From contig NZ_KE332388.1 in assembly GCF_000409775.1 (NCBI RefSeq), positions 492,960-556,959 of the forward strand: a DNA stretch of 64,000 nucleotides. The letters are read 5' to 3'. Of this stretch, positions 1-7,773 are shown in pieces. The DNA comes from Litchfieldella anticariensis FP35 = DSM 16096. Its GTDB lineage: Bacteria; Pseudomonadota; Gammaproteobacteria; Pseudomonadales; Halomonadaceae. The translations under genes were made by a program, and so were the position numbers. The notes under the pieces were generated by a model, which made no database searches, was not told the DNA's origin, and saw only the letters and a program-made list of their open reading frames with translations. How positions within the stretch are numbered: the stretch's first letter is position 1; every line of letters begins with the position of its first letter.

Positions 1-1173
1 CTCGGCATGCGCCCGGCGATGCCCCGGCTGGTGCCCCCGCCCCAGGCGCGTGGAGGACGGGCGCGAGGACGGCGACGATGACGGCTGTTTCGCTCGTGTT
101 CCAGCGGAAATATCCGGAACATCCACTATCGGCACGCTCACGCTCTTCTGTGTCACCGGCGGCATGGCGCCCCACTGCCCCTGCGCTTGCGAGGCACCGG
201 CGTGGCCGCCTCTAGAGGACGAGGTTTCCCTTTCGGCGCCTCCTCCCCCTTCCCCAGGGGGAGGCGGCGGCGTTCCAGGCGGCGTGGGTAGCGTCGTATG
301 TTGAGTCGTACGGCGATGGGCCAGGACCCACGGCTCGACAGTATCCAGGTCCTCCTGGCTCACCGTATGCGCGCCCCGCCAGGCGGCATGCGCCTGCGCG
401 GCTCGATGCCAGGTCACATCCGCCCTCAGGCCTTCGACACCGGCGGCCTCGCAACGAACCGCGATATGCTCGTAGACCCAGGGCTCGGCGGTGATCTCGA
501 CCAGCGCCAGCTGCGCTCGCCGGATACGCTGGGTCAGCGATGCCTGGACGGCCTCATGGTGCGCGACATAGGCCTCTGGATCGCGGTCGAAGGCCTCTCT
601 CTGCTGCACGATGGCAATTCGTTCCTGGACATTCACCACCGCGTCCTGCTCGAGACACAGGCCGAAACGGTCGAGCAATTGGGGGCGCAGTTCCCCCTCA
701 TCCGGGTTCATGGTGCCAATCAGGCTGAAGCGCGCGGGATGCGTATGACTGATGCCGTCGCGCTCGACGATATTGATGCCGCTCGCCGCCACATCGAGCA
801 GCAGGTCCACCAGGGTGTCCGGCAGCAGGTTAACCTCGTCGACATACAACACGCCGCCATCCGCCTTGGCCAGCAAGCCCTCGTGGAAGGCCGCCTCGCG
901 CTCGGACAGCACCCGCTGAAGGTCCAGGCTGCCGGTCAAGCGATCCTCACTGGCGCCCAGCGGCAGGGTGACGAACGGCGGCCGCCGCCGCTCGGCGTCA
1001 TCGGGCAGGATCGCCGCCAGCGCCCGCGCCAGGGTGGATTTTGCGCTACCCCGTGAACCGCTGATCAGTACACCGCCCACCCGGGGGTTGATGACGTTGA
1101 GCAGCAACGCGGTCTTGAGGGCATCCTGGCCGACGACGGCGGCAAAGGGGAATTCAGCCGGGGACTTCATCAT
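1..1173 (-). CDS. Magnesium/cobalt chelatase ATPase subunit (ChlI/BchI-type AAA+), incomplete at the left edge
   Basis: The frame is open from an ATG at 1173 down to base 1, so at least 391 codons are present and the C-terminus is missing. The N-terminal ~290 residues form a ChlI-type AAA+ module: a Walker A-like stretch GSRGSAKST, a Walker B region GVLYVDEVNLLPD, and the ChlI hallmark GTMNPDEGELRPQLLDRFGL. A linker rich in Pro, Gly and Ser follows (about codons 292-391). In related proteins this leads into a ChlD-like VWA domain, which would lie outside the window. Because it follows cbtB/cbtA behind a cobalamin riboswitch, I infer that it powers CobN-type cobalt insertion in B12 synthesis rather than chlorophyll synthesis. 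Its start overlaps the end of cbtA by 20 bases, indicating translational coupling. The long plus-strand frame at 298-1056 is its antisense shadow. Confidence 0.88.
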   Translation of the reverse strand, partial: MMKSPAEFPFAAVVGQDALKTALLLNVINPRVGGVLISGSRGSAKSTLARALAAILPDDAERRRPPFVTLPLGASEDRLTGSLDLQRVLSEREAAFHEGLLAKADGGVLYVDEVNLLPDTLVDLLLDVAASGINIVERDGISHTHPARFSLIGTMNPDEGELRPQLLDRFGLCLEQDAVVNVQERIAIVQQREAFDRDPEAYVAHHEAVQASLTQRIRRAQLALVEITAEPWVYEHIAVRCEAAGVEGLRADVTWHRAAQAHAAWRGAHTVSQEDLDTVEPWVLAHRRTTQHTTLPTPPGTPPPPPGEGGGGAERETSSSRGGHAGASQAQGQWGAMPPVTQKSVSVPIVDVPDISAGTRAKQPSSSPSSRPSSTRLGRGHQPGHRRAHAE

Positions 1174-1924
1174 GGCTGCGCGCTGTACCATTGTTCTTGA
1201 GACGCTTCAGGGCGATGACACACAGCAGTCCGGCAAGTAGCCAGAACGCCAAATTGGTGAGGCCGGATGCCCAGATGAACTCATGGTGCAGTTCGCTCAG
1301 TGCAACCACTGCCTGGGGATCCGGATTCGAGAACAGCGGGCCTTCATGTGCCGGCACCCAGGCATAGGGCACCAATAACAAGGGCAGCCCGAGCCCGCGT
1401 TTCCAGCCTCGCGCCAGGATCAGCAGGCCCAGACCGACCGCGACCATGACAACGGTGGCGAGCCACCATAGTTGGCGTGACTCGAGATCAGCGGCCGCGG
1501 CACCGGGGATTTCGGGCGGCAGGCCGAGGGACGGCGCCACGAAAACTGCGAGATAGCACAGCACCCCCACCGTCAGGCCACGACCCGCGGTCAGTGCCAG
1601 CCGGCCGCGTTCCCTGAGCTGGTTCATGACCACCAGGAGAATGGCGGTAAAACCGATCCCGGCGAAAATGTTGGAAACGGCCGTATAGAACAGACGCTCG
1701 GCACCATCGGCTGGGGCCCAGGCCTCTTCGCCATGATGATGGCCTGCGTGGCCCTCGTGTTCATGAGCGTGATGGCCTCCGGCCGAGGCATGAGGATCGT
1801 CGCTGACTTCATACTGTTCAGCGGCGAGAAGAATCGGGGTGACACCAACGGCCTGCATGGCCGTCATTGCCAGTCCCAAGACAACGCCAATCAGACAGGC
1901 GCTCAGCACCAGCGAACGGAACAT
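1154..1924 (-). CDS. cbtA: Cobalt transporter subunit CbtA
   Basis: This 256-residue membrane protein has about six hydrophobic segments. A His-rich loop at roughly residues 50-67 (HHAHEHEGHAGHHHGEE) is typical of metal-transport proteins. The order of an N-terminal helix, a His-rich loop and further helices matches the CbtA family, predicted cobalt transporters usually paired with the small His-containing protein CbtB. cbtB lies just upstream and a chelatase ATPase overlaps its 3' end, so the three genes form a cobalt uptake and insertion unit. The role is known from comparative genomics of B12-regulated genes; the transport activity here is inferred. Confidence 0.9.
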   Translation of the reverse strand: MFRSLVLSACLIGVVLGLAMTAMQAVGVTPILLAAEQYEVSDDPHASAGGHHAHEHEGHAGHHHGEEAWAPADGAERLFYTAVSNIFAGIGFTAILLVVMNQLRERGRLALTAGRGLTVGVLCYLAVFVAPSLGLPPEIPGAAAADLESRQLWWLATVVMVAVGLGLLILARGWKRGLGLPLLLVPYAWVPAHEGPLFSNPDPQAVVALSELHHEFIWASGLTNLAFWLLAGLLCVIALKRLKNNGTARSHDEVPG

Positions 1925-1945
1925 CGGCTTTCCTCCAAAACGGTC

Positions 1946-2103
1946 TTAGGGAAACGCTGAACAAATCGACGAGCGGAGTGAAGCGCTAGGCGCACGGAGC
2001 GGAGGAACCGGAGCATATGGGGTATATACAAGGATTCCGACCGGGCTGGCGCACCAGCACCGCACAACGCAGCTATTTGCCCGCGCAGGCATTTGTGCGG
2101 TGC
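1946..2103. repeat. Hairpin and possible MITE-like insert between cbtB and cbtA
   Basis: The 183-bp gap inside the cbt operon contains a perfect 11-bp inverted repeat, GCACCGCACAA at 2057-2067 and TTGTGCGGTGC at 2093-2103. On the transcribed strand it starts five bases after the cbtB stop. The rest (about 1946-2050) is non-coding, begins GGGAAACGCTGAA and resembles a small dispersed element, but I see no second copy in this window. The hairpin could be an attenuator or an RNA-processing site between the two genes. Confidence 0.4.
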
Positions 2104-2107
2104 TTCC

Positions 2108-2299
2108 TCAGTGGCAAGGAAACACGAAAGAATGCCGGCTATCGTGCGCCGCGTTATGTGCTGCGTTCATCGGCAGGAAACCGACGGCATAGAGGATGAG
2201 CGCTCCGAAGAGCACGACAGCCCCCTGCTGGCAGGCAGACGAAATTTTGGAAGCGGAACGGGAAGTCCGTTGGGAAGAAGATACGGGAGTCGCAGACAT
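2108..2299 (-). CDS. cbtB: Cobalt transporter subunit CbtB
   Basis: A 63-residue protein with one transmembrane helix (about residues 25-42) and the CbtB C-terminal signature, a His-rich tail ending AAHDSRHSFVFPCH. In this family the histidines are thought to bind cobalt, and the protein works with the larger CbtA. The start is preceded by GAGGA at a good distance. The gene is first in the operon, directly below a cobalamin riboswitch, so it should be switched off when adenosylcobalamin is plentiful. Confidence 0.9.
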   Translation of the reverse strand: MSATPVSSSQRTSRSASKISSACQQGAVVLFGALILYAVGFLPMNAAHNAAHDSRHSFVFPCH

Positions 2300-2339
2300 G
2301 TTGGATCCTCGGTGCCCACCGCACCGTCATTGGATGGAA

Positions 2340-2525
2340 CGAAATGACAGGCCGGTCTCCGGGCTCGAAGAGGACGCATTCAGATCGCGCCATCGCCTGC
2401 ACCTTCCCGGCATATGCCGGTGGCTGTCGCAGGCTACTCTTCTATTACCGTTGCGGGGGCAGCGATGGGATTGGCTGAAAAGCCGCACCATACTTCCCGA
2501 TTATCCCCTTGAAGCAGGGGCACCC
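2340..2525 (-). promoter_or_regulatory. Cobalamin riboswitch
   Basis: On the minus strand the leader has the conserved cobalamin-riboswitch blocks in order: GGGAAGTATGGTGC, then GCTGCCCCCGCAACGGTAA (around 2437-2460), then the B12 box AGCCCGGAGACCGGCCTGTC at 2346-2365. It ends about 45 bases before cbtB. The fit to the family core is very strong. It should repress cbtB-cbtA-chelatase when B12 is bound. Confidence 0.95.
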
Positions 2526-2608
2526 GTCTCTAGTCGGATCATCCTAAAGCAATTGCTGTGAAAGGCGCAATCTGTGGGCGCGTACTCCTCAAGTCCACCA
2601 TTGCTTTC

Positions 2609-3034
2609 CTAGTCTCGGTTCCGTTCCCAGTGCCCACGCCCCCTTTCCCGGTGCTCGCGATCCCGTTTCCAGCGATCTCGATCTGGTTCTCGGTGTTCAC
2701 GATTCCGCTTCCAACTCCCTCGATCATGTTCCCAATGCTCACGATCCCGTTTCCAGTGTTCGCGATCTCGTTCATGGCGCTCATGAATCCGTTCCCAACG
2801 ATCGCGTTCCCGGTCCCAATGGTCATGATTCCGGTCCCAGCGGTACCTATCATGTTCCCAATGGTCGTGATCATGATCGTAATATCGATACTCACGACGC
2901 CACTCACGATCATAGCCGTACCAGTCATCGTTGATGACGATGGCTGGCTCTGTCCTGATATGCGCCGGCTGGTAACTACAACCCGCCAGGCTCAAGATGG
3001 CGATAGCGCTGAACAATACGAAGATCAGGCGCAT
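2609..3034 (-). CDS. Lipoprotein with charged/aromatic W-x6 repeats
   Basis: The 141-residue product starts with a lipoprotein signal peptide (hydrophobic run, then LAGC with the lipid-attachment Cys at position 19). From about residue 50 to the end it is a degenerate repeat of 7-residue units such as DREHWKR and HDRYRWD, made almost only of D, R, H, E and W. No catalytic motif is visible. Repeats of this kind are common in small envelope proteins of unknown role. The frame is supported by the signal peptide and the periodic Trp; two other long frames over the same bases are low-complexity shadows of the repeat. Confidence 0.72.
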   Translation of the reverse strand: MRLIFVLFSAIAILSLAGCSYQPAHIRTEPAIVINDDWYGYDREWRREYRYYDHDHDHWEHDRYRWDRNHDHWDRERDRWERIHERHERDREHWKRDREHWEHDRGSWKRNREHREPDRDRWKRDREHRERGRGHWERNRD

Positions 3035-3205
3035 ACGTTTCTCCGGTTGAGCCGTGATGCTTCATACTAGCAAGCGGCTTTCCCCGGGCCATGTGGCTGG
3101 ATGGCGACACCTGATGGCAATAATGTGGAAGCTGGCAACCTCATGAAAGGTAACGAAGCAGTTCCTGCTATGGTTCCGGCATGCTCCGAGAACCGGAGAA
3201 AAGGG

Positions 3206-3418
3206 ATGATCAAGGTAATTCGACTTGCAACTGCTCTAAGCGTGTGTGCCACCTTGGCTGGCTGTGTCGCCTATGCAGATGGATATACATATGGTGGTGA
3301 CGAACATCGCTATGCGACACCAATACCCAAGGGACATATGCCACCTCCAGGAGAATGCCGGACCTGGTATCCGGATCGACCTGCTGGACAGCAACCTCCA
3401 CCTGGGCCGTGTCATTAA
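3206..3418 (+). CDS. Small lipoprotein with a Pro-rich C-terminus
   Basis: I chose the ATG at 3206 (70 codons) over the longer frame from 3101. It is preceded by a GGAG-type site and begins directly with a lipoprotein signal peptide (MIKVIRLATALSVCATLAGC, lipid Cys at 20). The mature part carries GHMPPPGECRTWYPDRPAGQ and ends PPPGPCH. That short motif recurs in small envelope proteins of many proteobacteria, but I know of no defined function. It is transcribed divergently from the charged-repeat lipoprotein. Confidence 0.72.
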   Translation: MIKVIRLATALSVCATLAGCVAYADGYTYGGDEHRYATPIPKGHMPPPGECRTWYPDRPAGQQPPPGPCH

Positions 3419-3579
3419 TAGCGCGTCGAAGTCCTTACGTGCCGTCCGCTCGCTCTCTGAGTTCATAACGCCTTTGCCGACGGAGAGACTCGATCTGTTC
3501 ATCGGCCTTCTCTCTCGACCGTTCCTGATAGTAGGCCACGGCGCCAAACCCGACTGAAGTGCCGACCATATGTCCTAGC

Positions 3580-3789
3580 TCATGCCATTAACGCATCGTG
3601 ACTGTGCTGCAGCTGACGCTGAGCCTCATCCAGCGTGTAGGTTTTGCCGCTCCAGGGCAAATGCTCGCCTGCGCGGTGGGTGTGGTACTCGACCAGGCAC
3701 TGATCCTCGTCGTCCAGGATCTCGTAGCGGTGGATCTCGTCACCGAACTCGTTGCACCAATAGTCGGCGTGGATCTTATTCCAGTACAT
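3580..3789 (-). CDS. Small hypothetical protein
   Basis: A 69-codon gene starting at an ATG preceded by AGAGGTGAT, a good ribosome site. The soluble product is rich in Asp, Glu, His and aromatic residues (MYWNKIHADYWCNEFGDEIH...). I do not recognise the family. The frame stays open upstream to 4107 and that part could encode a membrane helix, so a longer 175-residue form is possible but less likely. Confidence 0.55.
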   Translation of the reverse strand: MYWNKIHADYWCNEFGDEIHRYEILDDEDQCLVEYHTHRAGEHLPWSGKTYTLDEAQRQLQHSHDALMA

Positions 3790-4238
3790 GGCGATCACCT
3801 CTGTAGGCGCATCAGCGCCAGGATGCTCCCGTTCACGACAGCGCGCTTGCCTGGTCTGATCGGCAGGCTTCACGCGGCTCCACAGCGTCTTGCTCCCGAG
3901 CGCCTCTTGACTGGTGGTGCGTACTGGCGCAAGGAGGAAGAAGCTGAGATTGAAGAATAACCACCCTGCTGTCACCCCAAAGGCAAGAACAGCCGGCGAT
4001 TTCGTGGCCATTTCCAGACTGGGCCGGGCACGGTCGCCGGGTGACGAGATAAGCTTGGAGGGGCTACCAGATGCGGCCTTCCTCAAGCCCGAGAAACAAT
4101 TACACACATTTTGTTACATATCAGAATAGACCAGAATGCGAGGGCATGTGCAGTCATTAGGAAAAAATAGTAGTGAGGCCATTCAATAGTGTCAGTGAGA
4201 CGCGGGCTTCGAGGCCAACTCTCGGATGGAGGGAACCA

Positions 4239-4337
4239 ATGACCGAGAGACGCCGTAGCTGTATCCGTGTCCTAGAACAGCTCGACGGGGTTGACTACAA
4301 CAACATGGAAAACCGCCACTTACGGCTCATACTCTGA
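4239..4337 (+). CDS. Possible 32-residue small protein
   Basis: A short frame (MTERRRSCIRVLEQLDGVDY..., 32 codons) has a strong ribosome site, GGAGG seven bases before the ATG, and is followed 32 bases later by another small gene with its own GGAGA site. Both features suggest a two-gene unit of small proteins. No homology is recognised, so the case rests on the ribosome site and spacing. Confidence 0.4.
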   Translation: MTERRRSCIRVLEQLDGVDYNNMENRHLRLIL

Positions 4338-4369
4338 GAATGATGGGTCAATGCAGGTAGGAGACAACA

Positions 4370-4591
4370 ATGGTCATCAGGCACGCTCGTCAACTCACCC
4401 GAGGAGAGATCTCTGCCATCCACGAGGGAGCGATCCTCGATTATCCTTACGTCGAAACAGAGCGCGAATCATTTTTCGAGGTGACAGAGAAACAGGTACT
4501 CGGTATCCGTCAAACCTTAGCTGACGATGAGACCGTATGGGTGAACGGGCAGCGCGTGATTGAGTTATACGACAGGCCACTGCAGCACTGA
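4370..4591 (+). CDS. Small hypothetical protein
   Basis: A 73-residue soluble protein beginning MVIRHARQLTRGEISAIHEG. It is preceded by GGAGAC at the right distance and has normal composition with no signal peptide. I do not recognise a domain. It lies just after the possible 32-residue gene and before a long non-coding stretch. Confidence 0.6.
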   Translation: MVIRHARQLTRGEISAIHEGAILDYPYVETERESFFEVTEKQVLGIRQTLADDETVWVNGQRVIELYDRPLQH

Positions 4592-5440
4592 ATGCTGCTG
4601 CCCTTGATCGCATAGGCTCCGTTGCTCCTTTTCTTAGGCTCGAGCCCAGAAAGAAACCATCAGGAGCGAAGAAGCCCCCGCCCCGAAATCCTGTTCTCAG
4701 AAGGATCAACCGCAGAGTCGGATCACCGAGACGGGGGAGTATATGGAGTCCCACAACAGAAGTCTCATACGAAGAGAATCAACCGCTTTTCTAGTATAGA
4801 TCAGTAGTAGTCTCCTTGGTGATAATTTCGTATGTGTGTAGGCAATAGTCGTTGAGAAAACCAAGAAAAAAGGGTTAGGTGCCAGCGTGGCTCATCTCAA
4901 TCCCGTGGCACTCAGAGACATCGATCTGTAACCGTTTCTGTGCGCCGACCAGGCAATCACCAGAGACCTGCGGACAGACATCATATCGTGCAGTAGTCCT
5001 CGGCCTTGTGCCTCGCTTCGATCTCGTATTCGGTACTGGGCGCAAGGATGAGCCATCGTATTGCCGTATCAGGTGGCGGATGCAGGGGATCCTCCCTGCG
5101 GGGTAAGCGAGTTCATGCTTGCGCGTTTGAGTTCACTTAGTATCGCGCCATCTCATCTTCCATATAATTATAATTATTTCTCTTAATTAGATTGGCTTGT
5201 ATCTGTCAGTGCGCAACTACAGCATGTTTTGGGGATTTTCAGTCATAATGAGTTAATTTTCATTAGCCCTTTAAGATCAATGCATAGCAAACTGTTCAAC
5301 AACTTCTGCGACATAAATTAACCAAGACCACATTATGTAAATGATATAAGCAACATGGTTACAAATTGTTTATAATGACTGCCACTTCCTATGCACTACA
5401 CCACCGCTGCGGGATCTCACTACAGGTCGAGGAGTCAGCC
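4592..5440. other. Non-coding stretch, AT-rich toward its right end
   Basis: About 850 bases without a convincing gene. The short frames at 4622-4807 and 4879-5106 lack ribosome sites and protein-like composition. From about 5150 to 5370 the sequence becomes very AT-rich and probably holds the promoter of the DUF4440-type gene at 5441, but no single promoter can be fixed by eye. Confidence 0.5.
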
Positions 5441-5881
5441 ATGACACCGTTACGCATTGCTACACTTGCCGTCGGCATCGCACTTCTGATGCCGATCTCA
5501 GTCCAGGCCGGATCGCTAGAGGAGGACGTCAGTGCCGCCTACACCGAATGGGACACGGCGTTCAACGAGTCCGATGCCAAGAGCCTTGCGACCTTCTATA
5601 CCGAAGACACACTATTCCTGCCGGCGAGCCACGACATCATCAAGAGCCGCTCAGGGGTCGAAGAGTTCTTCGCCGGTCTGTTCGAAAATGGTGTGACCGA
5701 TCACAAGCTGGAGCTGATCGAGGCCATCAGCGAGGGCGAACTGATCGTGTCGAGCGCAAAGTGGTCTGCGCAGGGGCAAGATGATGCAGGCGCAGCAGCG
5801 ACCTTCAGCGGGATAGCGACGCACGTCTTCGAGAAACAGGACGACGGCAGCCTGCAGCTGAAGGTGCATACCTTCAACTAA
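5441..5881 (+). CDS. Exported DUF4440/SnoaL-like protein
   Basis: I chose the ATG at 5441, preceded by GAGGAG, over the upstream frame start at 5366. The 146-residue product has a Sec signal peptide (MTPLRIATLAVGIALLMPISVQAG). The mature domain, about 120 residues, has the NTF2-like/DUF4440 pattern: AYTEWDTAFNESDAKSLATFYTEDTLFLPA, then a GVEEFFAGLF segment and repeated beta strands. Such domains bind small ligands or act as small isomerases or lyases. Nothing in the sequence gives the substrate. No close operon partner. Confidence 0.75.
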   Translation: MTPLRIATLAVGIALLMPISVQAGSLEEDVSAAYTEWDTAFNESDAKSLATFYTEDTLFLPASHDIIKSRSGVEEFFAGLFENGVTDHKLELIEAISEGELIVSSAKWSAQGQDDAGAAATFSGIATHVFEKQDDGSLQLKVHTFN

Positions 5882-5937
5882 GCGCCGCTTGAGCGCGATG
5901 GCCTGAAGGTGCTGCGGTTGACGATCGGGTCGGGTAA

Positions 5938-6645
5938 CTAAACCTCTTGCTCATCCAGCGCGGTCTTTAGTGGGCCATTCTCCAGCGGTTGGCCCCAGCC
6001 ATTTCCATGGACAAGCTCATGGATCGGCAACCGAGAGCGCCAGCCTTTGACCTCGAGCTCCGGCCGAGGAAGAAACTCGGTGACGTAACCAAGACATAGG
6101 TACGCGACTGGATATACGTCATCCGGAAGCTCGAGGGTTTCTGCCAACCTTTCCTGATCCAGAATACTCACCCAGCCCACGCCAATACCTTCGGCTCGGG
6201 CCGCAAGCCACAGGTTCTGGACCGCTAGGCAGACACTGAAAAGGTCCGTCTCCAGGATGGTGTTGCGTCCCAAGACATGAGGGCCACCACGGCTCCGATT
6301 ACATGTGATGCAAAGATTGATGGGGCTCTCGAGGATACCTTCGAGCTTAAGGTGACGATAGAGATCCGCCCGCTCACCGGCGTAGTTCTCAGCGGCCTTC
6401 TGATTCTCCTGCTCGAAAATCTCTCTGACCGCCTGCCTGACCTCGAGGCTATCGATGACGATGAAATCCCATGGCTGCATGAACCCTACCGAGGGAGCGT
6501 GGTGCGCCGCCTGCAGCAGACGCGCAAGGACCTCGGGAGGGACCGGATCGGACAGAAATTGCGACCGCACATCACGCCGCTCATGGATGGCACGGTAAAG
6601 GCCGTTCCGTTCGGCTTCGGAAAAACGATTGTCGGACGTGTTCAT
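5938..6645 (-). CDS. bluB: 5,6-dimethylbenzimidazole synthase BluB
   Basis: BluB is an oxygen-dependent flavoprotein that cleaves reduced FMN to make 5,6-dimethylbenzimidazole, the lower ligand of B12. The 235-residue product has the nitroreductase fold and BluB landmarks: RAIHERRDVRSQF near the N-terminus, the AAHHAPSVGFMQPWDF motif at about residues 45-60, and a C-terminal GIGVGWVSILD segment. I chose the ATG at 6645 (MNTSDNRF...); a GTG at 6687 in the same frame would add 14 residues. It fits with the riboswitch-controlled cobalt genes at the left end. A near copy of its first bases recurs at 12227-12259. Confidence 0.9.
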   Translation of the reverse strand: MNTSDNRFSEAERNGLYRAIHERRDVRSQFLSDPVPPEVLARLLQAAHHAPSVGFMQPWDFIVIDSLEVRQAVREIFEQENQKAAENYAGERADLYRHLKLEGILESPINLCITCNRSRGGPHVLGRNTILETDLFSVCLAVQNLWLAARAEGIGVGWVSILDQERLAETLELPDDVYPVAYLCLGYVTEFLPRPELEVKGWRSRLPIHELVHGNGWGQPLENGPLKTALDEQEV

Positions 6646-6667
6646 CAAGAAATGCTGCTCGTGTTGA
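6635..6667. repeat. 33-bp repeat, copy 1 (bluB start)
   Basis: These 33 bases cover the bluB start codon and upstream leader. They match 12227-12259 in the same orientation at 30 of 33 positions. The pair encloses the LysR-galD-tctC-tctAB block. Confidence 0.8.
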
Positions 6668-6720
6668 GAATCATCAGAAAAAATCACCCCACTTGCCTTA
6701 CAGCCGAGCGATCGGCGCTT

Positions 6721-7623
6721 TTACATCGAGTCTCCCCAGTGTTCCAGCAAAAGGTCAATAAACAACTGAGCCGTGCTCGACAGACTATGTGAATGACTTC
6801 TGACCAGCCCGATCGTACGTTGGATTCTCGGCTCCGGCAGTTGACGGGAACAAAGAGTTTCATGGTCCGGCCCGGGCATGGTCATCTGGGGCAGGATCGC
6901 GACACCGAGCCCCGACTCGACCAAGCCAAGCGACGTGGATAGGTGCTGAACCTCATAGAAGCTGTTCAAGCGAATTCCCTCCGCGGCCAGGGAATTGTCG
7001 AGCAAGGTACGATTGCCGCTGTCGCGACTGACGGTGATTAGCCGTACTTCCTCGAGATCCGACCACTCGATGCGCTCCTTTGCTGCCAAGGGGTGGTCGG
7101 ACCTGAGCGCCAGGACAAATGGATCGCGCAGCAAGGGAGTGAACGATACATCTGAACTTTGCGCACTGTACATGTTGATGCCAAAGTCCGCCTCGCCGTT
7201 GATGACACGCTCCAACCCTTCATTGGCACTGACATCTAGGATCCGGATGCGAATACCCGGCCAGGCCTCGCTGAAGACACGAATCACGCTGGGGAGAAAA
7301 TAGAAGGCCGCCGTGGGCAGGCAGGCGATGGTCACAGTGCCCTTCTGATGGGTGGCCAACTCACGAATCCCCTGTATCGACGATTCGTACTCCTCGATCA
7401 TGCGCCGTGCGCGAGGCAGAAAATCCGCTCCAATCGGAGTAAGGCGGGTTCGGCGAGTGGTTCGCTCCAGCAGTTCCACCTCCAGCAACTCTTCCAGTTT
7501 CTGGATCCGGCGTGTCAAAGCAGGTTGGGATAAATGCAGGCGCTGCGCCGCTTCATGGAACGTACCCAACTCAGCAACCTGGATAAATGCCTGAAGATCA
7601 AGGAACTCGAGTCTATGCAGCAT
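6721..7623 (-). CDS. LysR-family transcriptional regulator
   Basis: A 300-residue regulator with the LysR helix-turn-helix at residues 5-65 (LQAFIQVAELGTFHEAAQRLHLSQPALTRRIQKLEELL) and a substrate-binding effector domain from about 93 to the end. It is divergent from galD and the TTT transporter genes across a 150-bp AT-rich gap, the normal layout for a LysR activator of the neighbouring operon. The inducer is probably a tricarboxylate or aromatic-derived acid; that is inferred from context only. Confidence 0.9.
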   Translation of the reverse strand: MLHRLEFLDLQAFIQVAELGTFHEAAQRLHLSQPALTRRIQKLEELLEVELLERTTRRTRLTPIGADFLPRARRMIEEYESSIQGIRELATHQKGTVTIACLPTAAFYFLPSVIRVFSEAWPGIRIRILDVSANEGLERVINGEADFGINMYSAQSSDVSFTPLLRDPFVLALRSDHPLAAKERIEWSDLEEVRLITVSRDSGNRTLLDNSLAAEGIRLNSFYEVQHLSTSLGLVESGLGVAILPQMTMPGPDHETLCSRQLPEPRIQRTIGLVRSHSHSLSSTAQLFIDLLLEHWGDSM

Positions 7624-7773
7624 GCCAGTATTCTTGCATCAAACAAGGGATATCAATAACACTAGCACATTAATCCATTTTACACATTAATTAAGCTATA
7701 TATTTGCATTTGAGACATCAAACGACCACTGACATGCTGTCACCACGATCTCCCAACGTGGAATGACAAAACG
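7624..7773. promoter_or_regulatory. Divergent promoter region between lysR and galD
   Basis: A 150-bp gap, markedly AT-rich compared with the genes on both sides, between the divergent LysR gene and the galD-tct operon. Both promoters and the LysR binding sites are expected here. Several T-N11-A arrangements can be drawn, so I do not fix one. Confidence 0.5.

Noticed and set aside
298-1056. Plus-strand 252-codon frame
   Set aside because: It is the antisense of the ChlI-type ATPase, whose motifs (GTMNPDEG, DEVNLLPD) read cleanly on the minus strand.
2539-3070. Alternative long frames over the charged-repeat lipoprotein (both strands)
   Set aside because: They arise from the repetitive DNA and give low-complexity Ile/Thr/Gly or Pro/Phe chains without ribosome sites.
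5938-6687. Reading bluB as a generic nitroreductase
   Set aside because: The AAHHAPSVGFMQPWDF motif and B12 context favour BluB.
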